A stretch of 64,000 nucleotides of DNA, from NCBI RefSeq assembly GCF_013522825.1, contig NZ_JAAMQZ010000012.1, positions 62,001 to 126,000 on the forward strand, in the 5' to 3' direction. The DNA comes from Stutzerimonas stutzeri (lineage in GTDB: Bacteria > Pseudomonadota > Gammaproteobacteria > Pseudomonadales > Pseudomonadaceae). Position 1 is the first letter of the stretch, and the number at the start of each line of letters is the position of its first letter. Under the pieces are notes generated by a model that was not told where the DNA came from, made no database searches, and worked only from the letters and a program-made list of their open reading frames with translations. Below are positions 9,431 to 16,998 of the stretch, one piece after another. The position numbers and the translations under genes are program-made.

Positions 9431-10495
9431 TCAGGCGGCCGCGATAAGTTGTCGGGCCTTGGCCATCAGCCAGGTGGCGTAGTCGTGCAGGTAGGTGCCC
9501 ATCTCCTGCGGCGCCTTGCCTATCAGTGAGCGGGCGTAGGTGCCCTCCAGCAGACAGGCCAGCTTGTAGCAGGCAAGGACGAAGAACCACGGCATGGCGC
9601 TCATGTCGCGCCCGCTCAGTTCGCCGTAGAGGGCAATCAGTTCGGCGCGGCTCATGAAGCCATCCCAGGGCTCGACCACTGGCTTGGCACCAACGCCACC
9701 TTCGGGGTCACCCGGCTCACGCCAGGAAGTCAGTACCCAGGCCAGATCCAGCAGCGGGTCGCCGAGGGTCGAGAGTTCCCAGTCGATCAGCCCGGAAATG
9801 CGCGGTGCCTCCAGGGAGAACATCACATTGGGCCACTGGAAATCACCGTGGATGATACCAATGCGGCCATCCTGCGGAACGTTGTCGGACAGCCAGCGGC
9901 CAACCGCATCCACATGGGGCAGCGAAGCCTCGCCATAGCCAGGCGTGTCACGGTAACCATCCAGTTGCGAGCGCCAACGCTCCACCTGACGACCATGCCA
10001 GTCATGCGGCCTGCCGAAACCTTCCAGGCCAAGCGCCTGATAATTGAGTCCGCCAAGGGCGGCCGCGGCGCTGACAAACGCCTCACCCATGCGCCGGCGC
10101 CAGTTGGCGTCCGTGGCGTACCTCCCCAGCAATGAGCCAGCAGGCGAGAAACCCTCCAGGGGCTGCATGACGAAGAAGTTGACGCCCATCACCGAGGCAT
10201 CGGTGCAGGCCGCCAGCAGGCGGGGGTGGGGCACGGCACTATCGGCAATTGCCGCCAGCACCCTGGCTTCGCGCGCCATGGTTTCGTTGCTGTTAGCGCG
10301 CAGATGGCGAGGTGGGCGACGCAGCACGAAACGAGCGTCGCCGCGCCGCATGAGAAACAGATTGTTCTGCGAACCACCGCTGAGCTGGCTGATCTCGGTG
10401 ACCGGGCCATTGCCGGGCAGGCCAGCGGAGTCGATCCAGGCAGCCAGGGCCGTCCAGTCGAGCAGGCCATCGAAATCGGGAAGTGTCGTGGTCAT
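9431..10495 (-). CDS. APH-like phosphotransferase (ACAD-associated, LvaA-like hydroxyacyl-CoA kinase)
   Basis: A 354-residue protein with the aminoglycoside-phosphotransferase/choline-kinase fold. It has the N-terminal lobe SGGSQNNLFLMRR (residues 39-51), the catalytic loop HGDFQWPN (216-223) and the metal-binding IDWELSTLGDPLLDLAW (from about 237). It lies 27 bp upstream of the ACAD10/11-like gene. This pairing is known from LvaA/LvaC and mammalian ACAD10/11, so it is predicted to phosphorylate a hydroxyacyl-CoA rather than an antibiotic. It is the first gene of the six-gene minus-strand operon ending at 4009. Confidence 0.82.
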   Translation of the reverse strand: MTTTLPDFDGLLDWTALAAWIDSAGLPGNGPVTEISQLSGGSQNNLFLMRRGDARFVLRRPPRHLRANSNETMAREARVLAAIADSAVPHPRLLAACTDASVMGVNFFVMQPLEGFSPAGSLLGRYATDANWRRRMGEAFVSAAAALGGLNYQALGLEGFGRPHDWHGRQVERWRSQLDGYRDTPGYGEASLPHVDAVGRWLSDNVPQDGRIGIIHGDFQWPNVMFSLEAPRISGLIDWELSTLGDPLLDLAWVLTSWREPGDPEGGVGAKPVVEPWDGFMSRAELIALYGELSGRDMSAMPWFFVLACYKLACLLEGTYARSLIGKAPQEMGTYLHDYATWLMAKARQLIAAA

Positions 10496-10598
10496 CCATT
10501 GCGTCCCTTGACTGTCCGCACCGCCCGCCTGCTGTTGCGGTGTGGATTGCTCGTTGTCGCGACCATCGACTCACCTCCCGATTACCTGCTTCTTGTCG

Positions 10599-11108
10599 TC
10601 AGGCCGGCCCTCCCGCGGACAGTTGTTTGTCCTGCTCGAGATTCCGGCGAATTCGCCTCAATACGCTCAATGCCTGTTCCAGCTCCCCGGCCTCCAGTCC
10701 ACGGGAGGTTCGCTCGGTCCACTCCGCGCTTTCCCGGTTGGCCTCGGCATAGACCTGCTTCCCCTTGTCGGTGGGCAGCAACTGCTTGGAGGTCTTGTGA
10801 TGCGGGTTGTCCGCGTAGAGGACATAACCGCCCTCCACCAGCACATCGGCCACCCGCTGCACCGCCTGACGGCTGTAGCCCAGGCTGCGCGCAATGCGCG
10901 CCACGGTTGGCGGCTCCTGCGCCAGAACCACCGAGGCGAGCACAAAGATCTGGGCGGAACTGCCCAGCACGGCAGGCTTCCTCGCGCTCATCACACGGCC
11001 ATGCAGACGCAGTACCTCATCGACCAGCTCGGCCAGGCGGGCACCCTGCTCGCTGTGGACCGAATGGTCGAACGTCACTGCATCACTTGTATTGGACGTC
11101 TTGCCCAC
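10599..11108 (-). CDS. MarR-family transcriptional regulator
   Basis: A 169-residue winged-helix protein. The DNA-binding part is PTVARIARSLGYSRQAVQRV near residue 67, followed by the wing with NPHHKTSKQLLPTDKG. It is located just upstream of, and on the same strand as, the kinase-ACAD-SDR operon, with a 103-bp gap. It is the likely local regulator of that operon, which lacks the 23-bp island motif. A perfect ACGACA / TGTCGT palindrome lies in its own promoter region. The inducer is probably a CoA ester or carboxylic acid, as for many MarR proteins in catabolic loci. Confidence 0.85.
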   Translation of the reverse strand: MGKTSNTSDAVTFDHSVHSEQGARLAELVDEVLRLHGRVMSARKPAVLGSSAQIFVLASVVLAQEPPTVARIARSLGYSRQAVQRVADVLVEGGYVLYADNPHHKTSKQLLPTDKGKQVYAEANRESAEWTERTSRGLEAGELEQALSVLRRIRRNLEQDKQLSAGGPA

Positions 11109-11134
11109 GAATATGACACCTCATTACCAAATTG

Positions 11135-11149
11135 ACGACACACTGTCGT
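11135..11149. promoter_or_regulatory. putative MarR operator
   Basis: Perfect inverted repeat ACGACA-CAC-TGTCGT located 27 bp upstream of the MarR start. Its sequence differs from the 23-bp island motif, which fits autoregulation by the MarR protein. Confidence 0.5.
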
Positions 11150-11267
11150 TTATCTTGATGAGTTTCCTGCCAGCCGATCTCTGACCTGGCCGGTGTACGC
11201 TGCGAAGGCTATGCCCTGACCTACACCTGTTCAAGCCGACCACGCGGCGCCTAGGCAACGGAAATAC

Positions 11268-11294
11268 AACGGGCCCGGCAAGCCGGGCCCGTTT
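11268..11294 (-). terminator. terminator-like hairpin after the SDR at 11331
   Basis: GGGCCCGGC and GCCGGGCCC form a strong 9-bp stem with a 2-nt loop, flanked by AAC/GTT. On the minus strand it follows the SDR stop and is followed by a moderately T-rich stretch. Confidence 0.65.
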
Positions 11295-11330
11295 GGGTAA
11301 CACAATGCCGCGCCCAGAGCACGGTTCTCT

Positions 11331-12068
11331 TCAAAGGCCGTTGGCCATATATCCACCATCGGCCGCCAGCACAGTGCCGGTGACGAAGGATGCCGCAGGG
11401 GACGCCAGGAACAGGATGCAGGAGGCGATCTCGTCCGGCCGGGCCCAACGACCCAGCGGGGTGCGCGCCAGGACACGGGCGTTGCGCTCGGTGGCATGCT
11501 CCTGGATACCACGGGTCATAGGTGTATCGGTCCAGCCCGGAGCCACCGCATTGACGCGGATGCCATCCTTGCCCCAAGCCACCGCCAGGCTACGGGTCAG
11601 CTGGGCCACGCCGCCCTTGCTGGCGGCATAGGCCGGCGCCGTGGGGCTGCCGAAGAAGCTCATCACCGAACCGAGGTTGACGATGCAGCCACCCTGGTGG
11701 GTCAACAGCTCTCGCGCGGCATAGCAGCAGCGCATGGTGCCGTTGAGGTTGATCTCCAGGGTCTGCAGGAAACCCTCCTCTTCGAATTCGGCCGCTCCTC
11801 GACCGATACCGGCGGAATTGACCAAGATATCCAGGCGCGGGAGGCTCGCGAAATAGTTCGTCACCGCCGCACCATCGCGAACATCGAGCAGGTCGAATAA
11901 CGCACCGGCAGCGTCCGGATCCGCTCGACACGCCTCTATCTCCGCCTGGGAAACGCCGGTGGCGCGCACCGTACAGCCAGCGCGCAGCAGCTCGATCACG
12001 GTCGCCAGGCCTATGCCGCTGCTTCCCCCGACAACCACTGCAACCTTCCCCGCCAACACCTTGCTCAT
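11331..12068 (-). CDS. short-chain dehydrogenase/reductase
   Basis: A 245-residue classical SDR. Motifs are VGGSSGIG (residues 13-20; Val replaces the usual Thr), VNSAGIG (NSAG in place of NNAG), a Ser in NLGSVMSFFG and YAASK, ending in VLAADGGYMANGL. It is a monocistronic minus-strand gene closed by a strong hairpin. It is divergent from amidohydrolase 1, and two operator-like sites lie in the shared 145-bp gap. It probably oxidises or reduces a hydroxy intermediate of the island pathway. Confidence 0.85.
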   Translation of the reverse strand: MSKVLAGKVAVVVGGSSGIGLATVIELLRAGCTVRATGVSQAEIEACRADPDAAGALFDLLDVRDGAAVTNYFASLPRLDILVNSAGIGRGAAEFEEEGFLQTLEINLNGTMRCCYAARELLTHQGGCIVNLGSVMSFFGSPTAPAYAASKGGVAQLTRSLAVAWGKDGIRVNAVAPGWTDTPMTRGIQEHATERNARVLARTPLGRWARPDEIASCILFLASPAASFVTGTVLAADGGYMANGL

Positions 12069-12094
12069 TCTTCATTCTCCTGGCCACCGGCCCA

Positions 12095-12117
12095 ACCGAT
12101 GACAACACGTCAGTTAA
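12095..12117. promoter_or_regulatory. island operator-like site O3
   Basis: One good arm, GTCAGTTAA, and one degenerate arm, ACCGATGAC, with a 5-bp spacer. It lies 27 bp upstream of the minus-strand SDR start. It is a weaker match than most copies. Confidence 0.4.
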
Positions 12118-12161
12118 GAACTGTTAATCCACCCATATTTCATGTGTATTGACGCACGCAC

Positions 12162-12184
12162 ATAACTAACATACAGTCAGTTTC
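12162..12184. promoter_or_regulatory. island operator O4 (amidohydrolase 1)
   Basis: Arms ATAACTAAC and GTCAGTTTC with a 5-bp spacer, located 29 bp before the amidohydrolase 1 start and overlapping the expected promoter. Confidence 0.7.
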
Positions 12185-12213
12185 ATTATTCAACCAGACC
12201 GTCAGCAGAGGTC

Positions 12214-13416
12214 ATGATGCGCAACGTCAATTATCCGATCTACGATGTCGACCGGCACTTCTACGAGCCGCCAGAGGCCTTCCTGACCCACCTGCCCAAG
12301 GAGTACCGCAAGGAATTCCAGTACGTGCAGATCAACGGCCGCACAAAACTGGCCGTCGGCGGGATGATCAGCGACTACATTCCCAACCCGACGTTCGATG
12401 TCGTGGCTGCGCCAGGTGCGCACGAGGGCTGGTACCGCGGGGAAAACCCCGATGGCCTCTCCCTGCGTGAGTTCGGCGGTGACCCGATACCTTCGGATCC
12501 GGCCTTCTTCGACGGTGCCGCGCACCTGAAGGTGATGGACGAGCAGAAGATCCACGCCGCCCTGTTCATTCCCACATTGGCCTCGGTGATCGAAGAACGC
12601 CTGGCCGACAAGCCGGACGTGATCGCCGCTCTGATGCACTCGGCAAACCGCTGGCTGGCCGAAGGGTGCGGCTTCGCACGCGAGAACCGCCTGTTCCCGG
12701 TGCCGATGATCAACCTGTACGACGTCGACCGTGCCGTCGAAGAGCTCGAATTCGTCCTGAAGCACGGCGCCCGGGTAGTGGGTATCCGCCCGGCCCCGGT
12801 CGCCGGAACCAAGAACCCGCTGGAAGGCCGCGCGCCGGGCATGGCCGAGTTCGACCCCTTCTGGGCTCGCGTCAACGAGGCGAAGATCTTCGTCATGCTG
12901 CACGTCTCCGACTCCGGCTACGACAAGATCAACCGCTGGTGGACCGCCGGCGGCAAGGGTGAATTCCGCCCCTTCGAGAAGGATCCGTTCGCCGAGACCC
13001 TCGACTGGATGGGCCGCGCCATTTCCGACACCCTGACCTCGCTGGTCTGCCACGGCGTCTTCGACCGCTTCCCGGACGTGCGCGTAGCCTCGCTGGAGAA
13101 CGGCAGCTCCTGGCTGGAACCGCTGCTGGAGCGCCTGGAGATGAACTACAAGAAGATGCCCAAAGCCTTCAAGCAGGATCCGGTAGCGAGCTTCAAGAAG
13201 CACGTCTTCATCTCGCCCTTCTACGAAGATCCGGTACTGCGCATCTGCGAGATCATGGGTGACAACCGCGTGCTGTTCGGCAGCGACTGGCCGCACCCGG
13301 AAGGCCTGAGCCATCCGTGGGACTTCTTCAAGGACATCGAGGATCTCAGCGATGCGCAGGCTGAGCGCGTGATGTGCCGCAACCTCAAGGGTCTGCTGGA
13401 AGGCGTGCGCGACTGA
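12214..13416 (+). CDS. amidohydrolase-2 family protein, type A (copy 1)
   Basis: A 400-residue TIM-barrel metal enzyme of the amidohydrolase-2 family (the superfamily of ACMSD, LigW and gamma-resorcylate decarboxylase). It begins NYPIYDVDRHFYEPPEAF, where the D-x-D-x-H stretch supplies metal ligands. It has MLHVSDSGY in the middle and FGSDWPHPEGLSHP near the end with the conserved Asp. Members hydrolyse C-N or C-O bonds or decarboxylate acids; the reaction here is unknown. It is closely similar over its whole length to the protein at 20531. AGAGG fits better with the second ATG (12217) than the first. A strong bidirectional terminator follows. Confidence 0.85.
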   Translation: MMRNVNYPIYDVDRHFYEPPEAFLTHLPKEYRKEFQYVQINGRTKLAVGGMISDYIPNPTFDVVAAPGAHEGWYRGENPDGLSLREFGGDPIPSDPAFFDGAAHLKVMDEQKIHAALFIPTLASVIEERLADKPDVIAALMHSANRWLAEGCGFARENRLFPVPMINLYDVDRAVEELEFVLKHGARVVGIRPAPVAGTKNPLEGRAPGMAEFDPFWARVNEAKIFVMLHVSDSGYDKINRWWTAGGKGEFRPFEKDPFAETLDWMGRAISDTLTSLVCHGVFDRFPDVRVASLENGSSWLEPLLERLEMNYKKMPKAFKQDPVASFKKHVFISPFYEDPVLRICEIMGDNRVLFGSDWPHPEGLSHPWDFFKDIEDLSDAQAERVMCRNLKGLLEGVRD

Positions 13417-13432
13417 CCCCATAGCGCAACAC

Positions 13433-13469
13433 AAAAAAGGGCATGGAGCGCATCCATGCCCTTTTTTGG
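13433..13469. terminator. bidirectional rho-independent terminator
   Basis: AAAAAAGGGCATGG and CCATGCCCTTTTTT form a long stem with A and T tracts on either side. It lies between convergent amidohydrolase 1 and the GGDEF-EAL gene and can end transcription from both. Confidence 0.92.
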
Positions 13470-13547
13470 TTATGGGTATTCCATCATGCAGATCACTCCA
13501 TCCTACGGGAGACGCTCAAGGACTGTCCGGCTTCCTCCGTTAACGCT

Positions 13548-15683
13548 TCAGCGATTGTCCTTGAGCAACTGGCAGAACTGCGCCAACGGCAAGGGTTTGC
13601 TGAACAGGTAGCCCTGGTACTGATAGCAACCCTGCTGCATGAGCAACTCCAGTTGCTCATGCCGCTCGACACCTTCGGCGATCATCTGCAGGTTGAAGTT
13701 GCGTGCCATGGCGACGATGGCGCGAACGATCTCCGAATCGTTGGGGTCATTGGTAACGTCACGGACGAACGACCGGTCGATCTTCAGCATATCCACAGGT
13801 AGACGCTTGAGGTAAGTCAGCGAACTGTAGCCGGTGCCGAAGTCGTCCATGGCGAAACTCAGGCCGAGCTGCTTCATGCGGTGCATCTTGCCGATAGTGT
13901 CGTCAAGATTCTGGATGGCGATGTTCTCGGTGATCTCCAGCTTGAGCATATTGGCGGCCAGACCGTTTTTCTGCAGACAGCACTCGACCAGGTTGACGAA
14001 ATTATTCTGGCGGAACTGCCGGGGACTGATGTTGACGCAAAGCTGGAAATCACGGCAGTCGATCAAGCCGTCCGCCAGTAGTTGCGCGGCGATGCGGCAA
14101 GACTCTCTCAGTACCCAGGCACCCACTTCCAGAATCAGTCCGCTCTCTTCCAGCACCTGGATGAACTGTGCAGGTGACTGCGACCCAAGGCTCGGGTGGT
14201 TCCAGCGCAGCAGGGCCTCAGCGCCTGTCACCCGGTCGTCGCGGGCATCCACCTGCGGCTGGAAGTACAGCTCGAACTCGCCACGCTCCAGGGCCAGGCG
14301 CAGGTCATTTTCCAGGCTCAGGCGCTCGTTGGCGGCGTCCTGCATGGCCTTGTGGAACATCTGGATAGTGTTACGCCCGGAATCCTTGGCCCGGTAAAGA
14401 GCGATGTCGGCGCGCTTGAGCAGATCAGTGGGGTTGTCGCCGTGATCGGGCAACAGGGCGATGCCTATGCTCGGGGTTACCTGCAGGTGGTGACCATCCA
14501 GCAGCATCGGCTCGGCCAATAGACCACGCAGTTTCTCCGCCACCTGGTGGGCCTGCCGGCTGACTTCGGCACGCTTGCCCTCCAGGCCGGAGATCAGCAC
14601 CACGAATTCATCGCCGCCGAGGCGCGCCACCGTGTCCTCCCGGCGCACACTGGCCTCCAGGCGGGTGGTGACCATCTTCAGCACGACGTCGCCGACCGGG
14701 TGGCCAAGCGAGTCGTTGATGTGCTTGAAATTATCCAGATCGAGGAACAGCAAGGCACCGCGCAGGTCGTGGCGCTGGAGCAAGGCGATCTGCTGGACCA
14801 GGCGATCCATCAGCAGGGCGCGATTGGGCAGGTTGGTCAGCGAATCGTGATAGGCCAGATGCTCGATGGACTCTTGAGCTGTCTTCAGGTTGCCAACGTC
14901 GTGAATCGTGAACAACAGGCACTCCTGGTCTTGCACAATGATCGGCTCGGCCGTCACTTCGACTCGACGCAACGTACCATCACGGTGCCTGCCACTCGTT
15001 TCCAGGTGGCGTATACAGCCGTCGCGCTGCAGCAGATAAGCCGCTGCTTCTGCCTCCTCCGGCTGCGTCGGCTCAAGGCCGACTTCCCGGTTGACCTTCC
15101 CGAAAATTTCCTCGAGGTGATAACCCGTCATTCTGTAGAAACCATCGTTGGCATCTATGATGCGCATGCTGTGGCGTTCGGTAATCAGAATGGCGTTGGG
15201 GCTGGTCTGGAAGGCCTTGACATATTTGCTTCCGGCTTCGAGCAGTGCCTCAACGGCCTGTCGCTCGTGGTTCGTGAGGTTGCGGAGTACTCCAACCAGG
15301 CACTGTTTTTCATCGATGTACTCACGGTTGCCGCTGACTTCCAGCCATTGCAGATCACCGTCTGGCGAATAGATGCGGTGGCGGGTGATGGGAAGCGAAG
15401 CGGCGTGATTGAGAGCATTGTGGAACAGCAGACGCACTTCGTTGCGATCTTCTGGCGCAACGAGGTCGAGATACTGGGTTGGCCTGGAGGGTTCTTCGTC
15501 AAGCCCGAATAATTGCAGTGCCAGCGAAGTGCAGTAGAAACGTCCCGTGGCGATTTCCCAGTACCACGCGCCAATGCCCGCACTCCCCAACGCGCTGAGC
15601 AAAGATGCGGCCTGTGGCCAATGTTGCTCCGCACCCGCGCAGAGGATCGGCCATAGCGGCGGATGTCCTCCCCACTGACTCAT
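13548..15683 (-). CDS. PAS-PAS-GGDEF-EAL cyclic-di-GMP protein
   Basis: A 711-residue protein when started at ATG 15683, which has GGAGG 8 nt upstream. The N-terminal third holds two PAS-like sensor domains (GIGAWYWEIATGRF; AILITERHSMRIIDAN). Then comes a GGDEF domain with an intact RLGGDEFVVL, then an EAL domain with EALLRWNHP and DDFGTGYSSLTYLKRLPVD. Both catalytic signatures are conserved, so it may make and degrade c-di-GMP. No transmembrane segment is evident, so it is probably cytoplasmic. It is the last gene of the MCP-MFS-GGDEF/EAL operon, linking motility or biofilm decisions to this locus. Confidence 0.9.
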   Translation of the reverse strand: MSQWGGHPPLWPILCAGAEQHWPQAASLLSALGSAGIGAWYWEIATGRFYCTSLALQLFGLDEEPSRPTQYLDLVAPEDRNEVRLLFHNALNHAASLPITRHRIYSPDGDLQWLEVSGNREYIDEKQCLVGVLRNLTNHERQAVEALLEAGSKYVKAFQTSPNAILITERHSMRIIDANDGFYRMTGYHLEEIFGKVNREVGLEPTQPEEAEAAAYLLQRDGCIRHLETSGRHRDGTLRRVEVTAEPIIVQDQECLLFTIHDVGNLKTAQESIEHLAYHDSLTNLPNRALLMDRLVQQIALLQRHDLRGALLFLDLDNFKHINDSLGHPVGDVVLKMVTTRLEASVRREDTVARLGGDEFVVLISGLEGKRAEVSRQAHQVAEKLRGLLAEPMLLDGHHLQVTPSIGIALLPDHGDNPTDLLKRADIALYRAKDSGRNTIQMFHKAMQDAANERLSLENDLRLALERGEFELYFQPQVDARDDRVTGAEALLRWNHPSLGSQSPAQFIQVLEESGLILEVGAWVLRESCRIAAQLLADGLIDCRDFQLCVNISPRQFRQNNFVNLVECCLQKNGLAANMLKLEITENIAIQNLDDTIGKMHRMKQLGLSFAMDDFGTGYSSLTYLKRLPVDMLKIDRSFVRDVTNDPNDSEIVRAIVAMARNFNLQMIAEGVERHEQLELLMQQGCYQYQGYLFSKPLPLAQFCQLLKDNR

Positions 15684-15726
15684 GACTGAGTCCTCCAAGA
15701 CGAAGTAGAAGTGCCTTGCACTTAGT

Positions 15727-16998
15727 TCAGTGCGAGTGCTTGCCGGAGTCAAGGGCCGATCCGGCCCCTGACGGCCAGAGCGCCGTAACCGTCAGCAATA
15801 CCGCCAACACCCAGAATGGCACCGTCGCACCGACGCTGTGCAACAGCGTCCCGGCCAGCGGACCGAGCACGATGCCCAACCCCTGCATGACCCCGATCGA
15901 CCCCGCCGCCGCACCCTGCTCGTGGGGCTCCACGGCGTTCGTCGCCAGGGTCGCGAAGGCCGGGAACAGCCAGCCCATGCCCAGAGCGGAAATGAAGAAG
16001 CTGACGGCCAGCAGCGTGACCGTGGACGTCATCGCGGTGATGAAGAAACCCGCCGCCGCGACCAGGCCACCGATGCGGATGAGCCGCTGCGCCGACCAGC
16101 CCAGGCGCCGCACCAGCAGTTGCGCCAGGATCATCGCGATACCGGTCAGCGTCAACGCCAGGCTGGCAGCACGGGCCGCATCCACCGGCTCCAGGTGCAG
16201 GTGATCGAGGGCATAGAAACCCGTGGTCATCTGCGCGGCACCGATGGCGGTCACCACCACCAGGCTGACCGACATGGCCCGACGCAAGCGCGGGTCGGCC
16301 AGGCGCAGCGGTGTCTCGTTACGACGGCGCGGCTGCTCATGGCGCGGCATGGCGTACCACAGGGCCAGGAAACCGATGGCCGGCAACAGCGCGGTGACAT
16401 ACAGCGGCAGGGTCAGGCTGGACTGCGCCAGCACACCAGCCAGGGCCGGACCGGCCACCATACCGAAGGCGCCGGAGGCTCCCAGCGCCGCCAGGGCGCC
16501 AGCACGTTCTGCCGGAGCATAGTGATCGGCGATCAGGGCCTGGGCCGAAGTGGGAATCGCCGAGTAGAAGGCCCCTACCGCCCCCCGGGTGAGCACCAGC
16601 CCGATAAACGCCAGCAACGCCGGAGGCAGTAGGCGCAGCGACAATACGATCACCGCGCACATGCACCAGTAGGCCAGGGTCACGCCCGCCGCCCCCAGCA
16701 GCAAGGTATGCCGGCGCCCGTGGCGGTCAGCCATCGCGCCCCAGAAGCGGGCCAGCAACATCCACAGGATGCCGCCCAGGGTAACGGCGAAGCCCGCCTG
16801 CCAAGGCTGCAGGCCGAGCAGGCGCGAAATCGGTCCGGCCAGGGATACGAAGGAGACCACGGCCACCGTGCAGGCCATGTTGGCAAACAGCAAAGGCGGC
16901 AGGGACAGCGCCGTGACAGCAGGCGTGTCGTGCAGCGCCGGGCTCCTCGCTGCGTCCTCGGCGTCGGGTCGATGGCCCGGTGGCGTCATGCCGGCCAT
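15727..16998 (-). CDS. MFS transporter (DHA1-like)
   Basis: A 423-residue protein with 12 predicted membrane segments. The signature after TM2 is ARFWGAMADRHGRRHTLLLG, the MFS motif A (G-x-x-x-D-R-x-G-R-R). TM5 has the antiporter-like GPALAGVLAQ (motif C region). It is probably a proton-driven exporter or carrier of a small hydrophobic molecule. Its start overlaps the MCP stop (ATGA) and it is followed after 43 bp by the GGDEF-EAL gene. The chemoreceptor linkage suggests transport of a sensed compound, though the ligand is not evident. Confidence 0.82.
   Translation of the reverse strand: MAGMTPPGHRPDAEDAARSPALHDTPAVTALSLPPLLFANMACTVAVVSFVSLAGPISRLLGLQPWQAGFAVTLGGILWMLLARFWGAMADRHGRRHTLLLGAAGVTLAYWCMCAVIVLSLRLLPPALLAFIGLVLTRGAVGAFYSAIPTSAQALIADHYAPAERAGALAALGASGAFGMVAGPALAGVLAQSSLTLPLYVTALLPAIGFLALWYAMPRHEQPRRRNETPLRLADPRLRRAMSVSLVVVTAIGAAQMTTGFYALDHLHLEPVDAARAASLALTLTGIAMILAQLLVRRLGWSAQRLIRIGGLVAAAGFFITAMTSTVTLLAVSFFISALGMGWLFPAFATLATNAVEPHEQGAAAGSIGVMQGLGIVLGPLAGTLLHSVGATVPFWVLAVLLTVTALWPSGAGSALDSGKHSH

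Noticed and set aside
9431..10495. Antibiotic (aminoglycoside) phosphotransferase
   Set aside because: The APH fold is present, but the gene is in an operon with an ACAD10/11-type dehydrogenase, which points to hydroxyacyl-CoA phosphorylation.
12202..13434. 410-codon minus-strand frame
   Set aside because: It mirrors amidohydrolase 1, which carries conserved metal-ligand motifs and an upstream operator.
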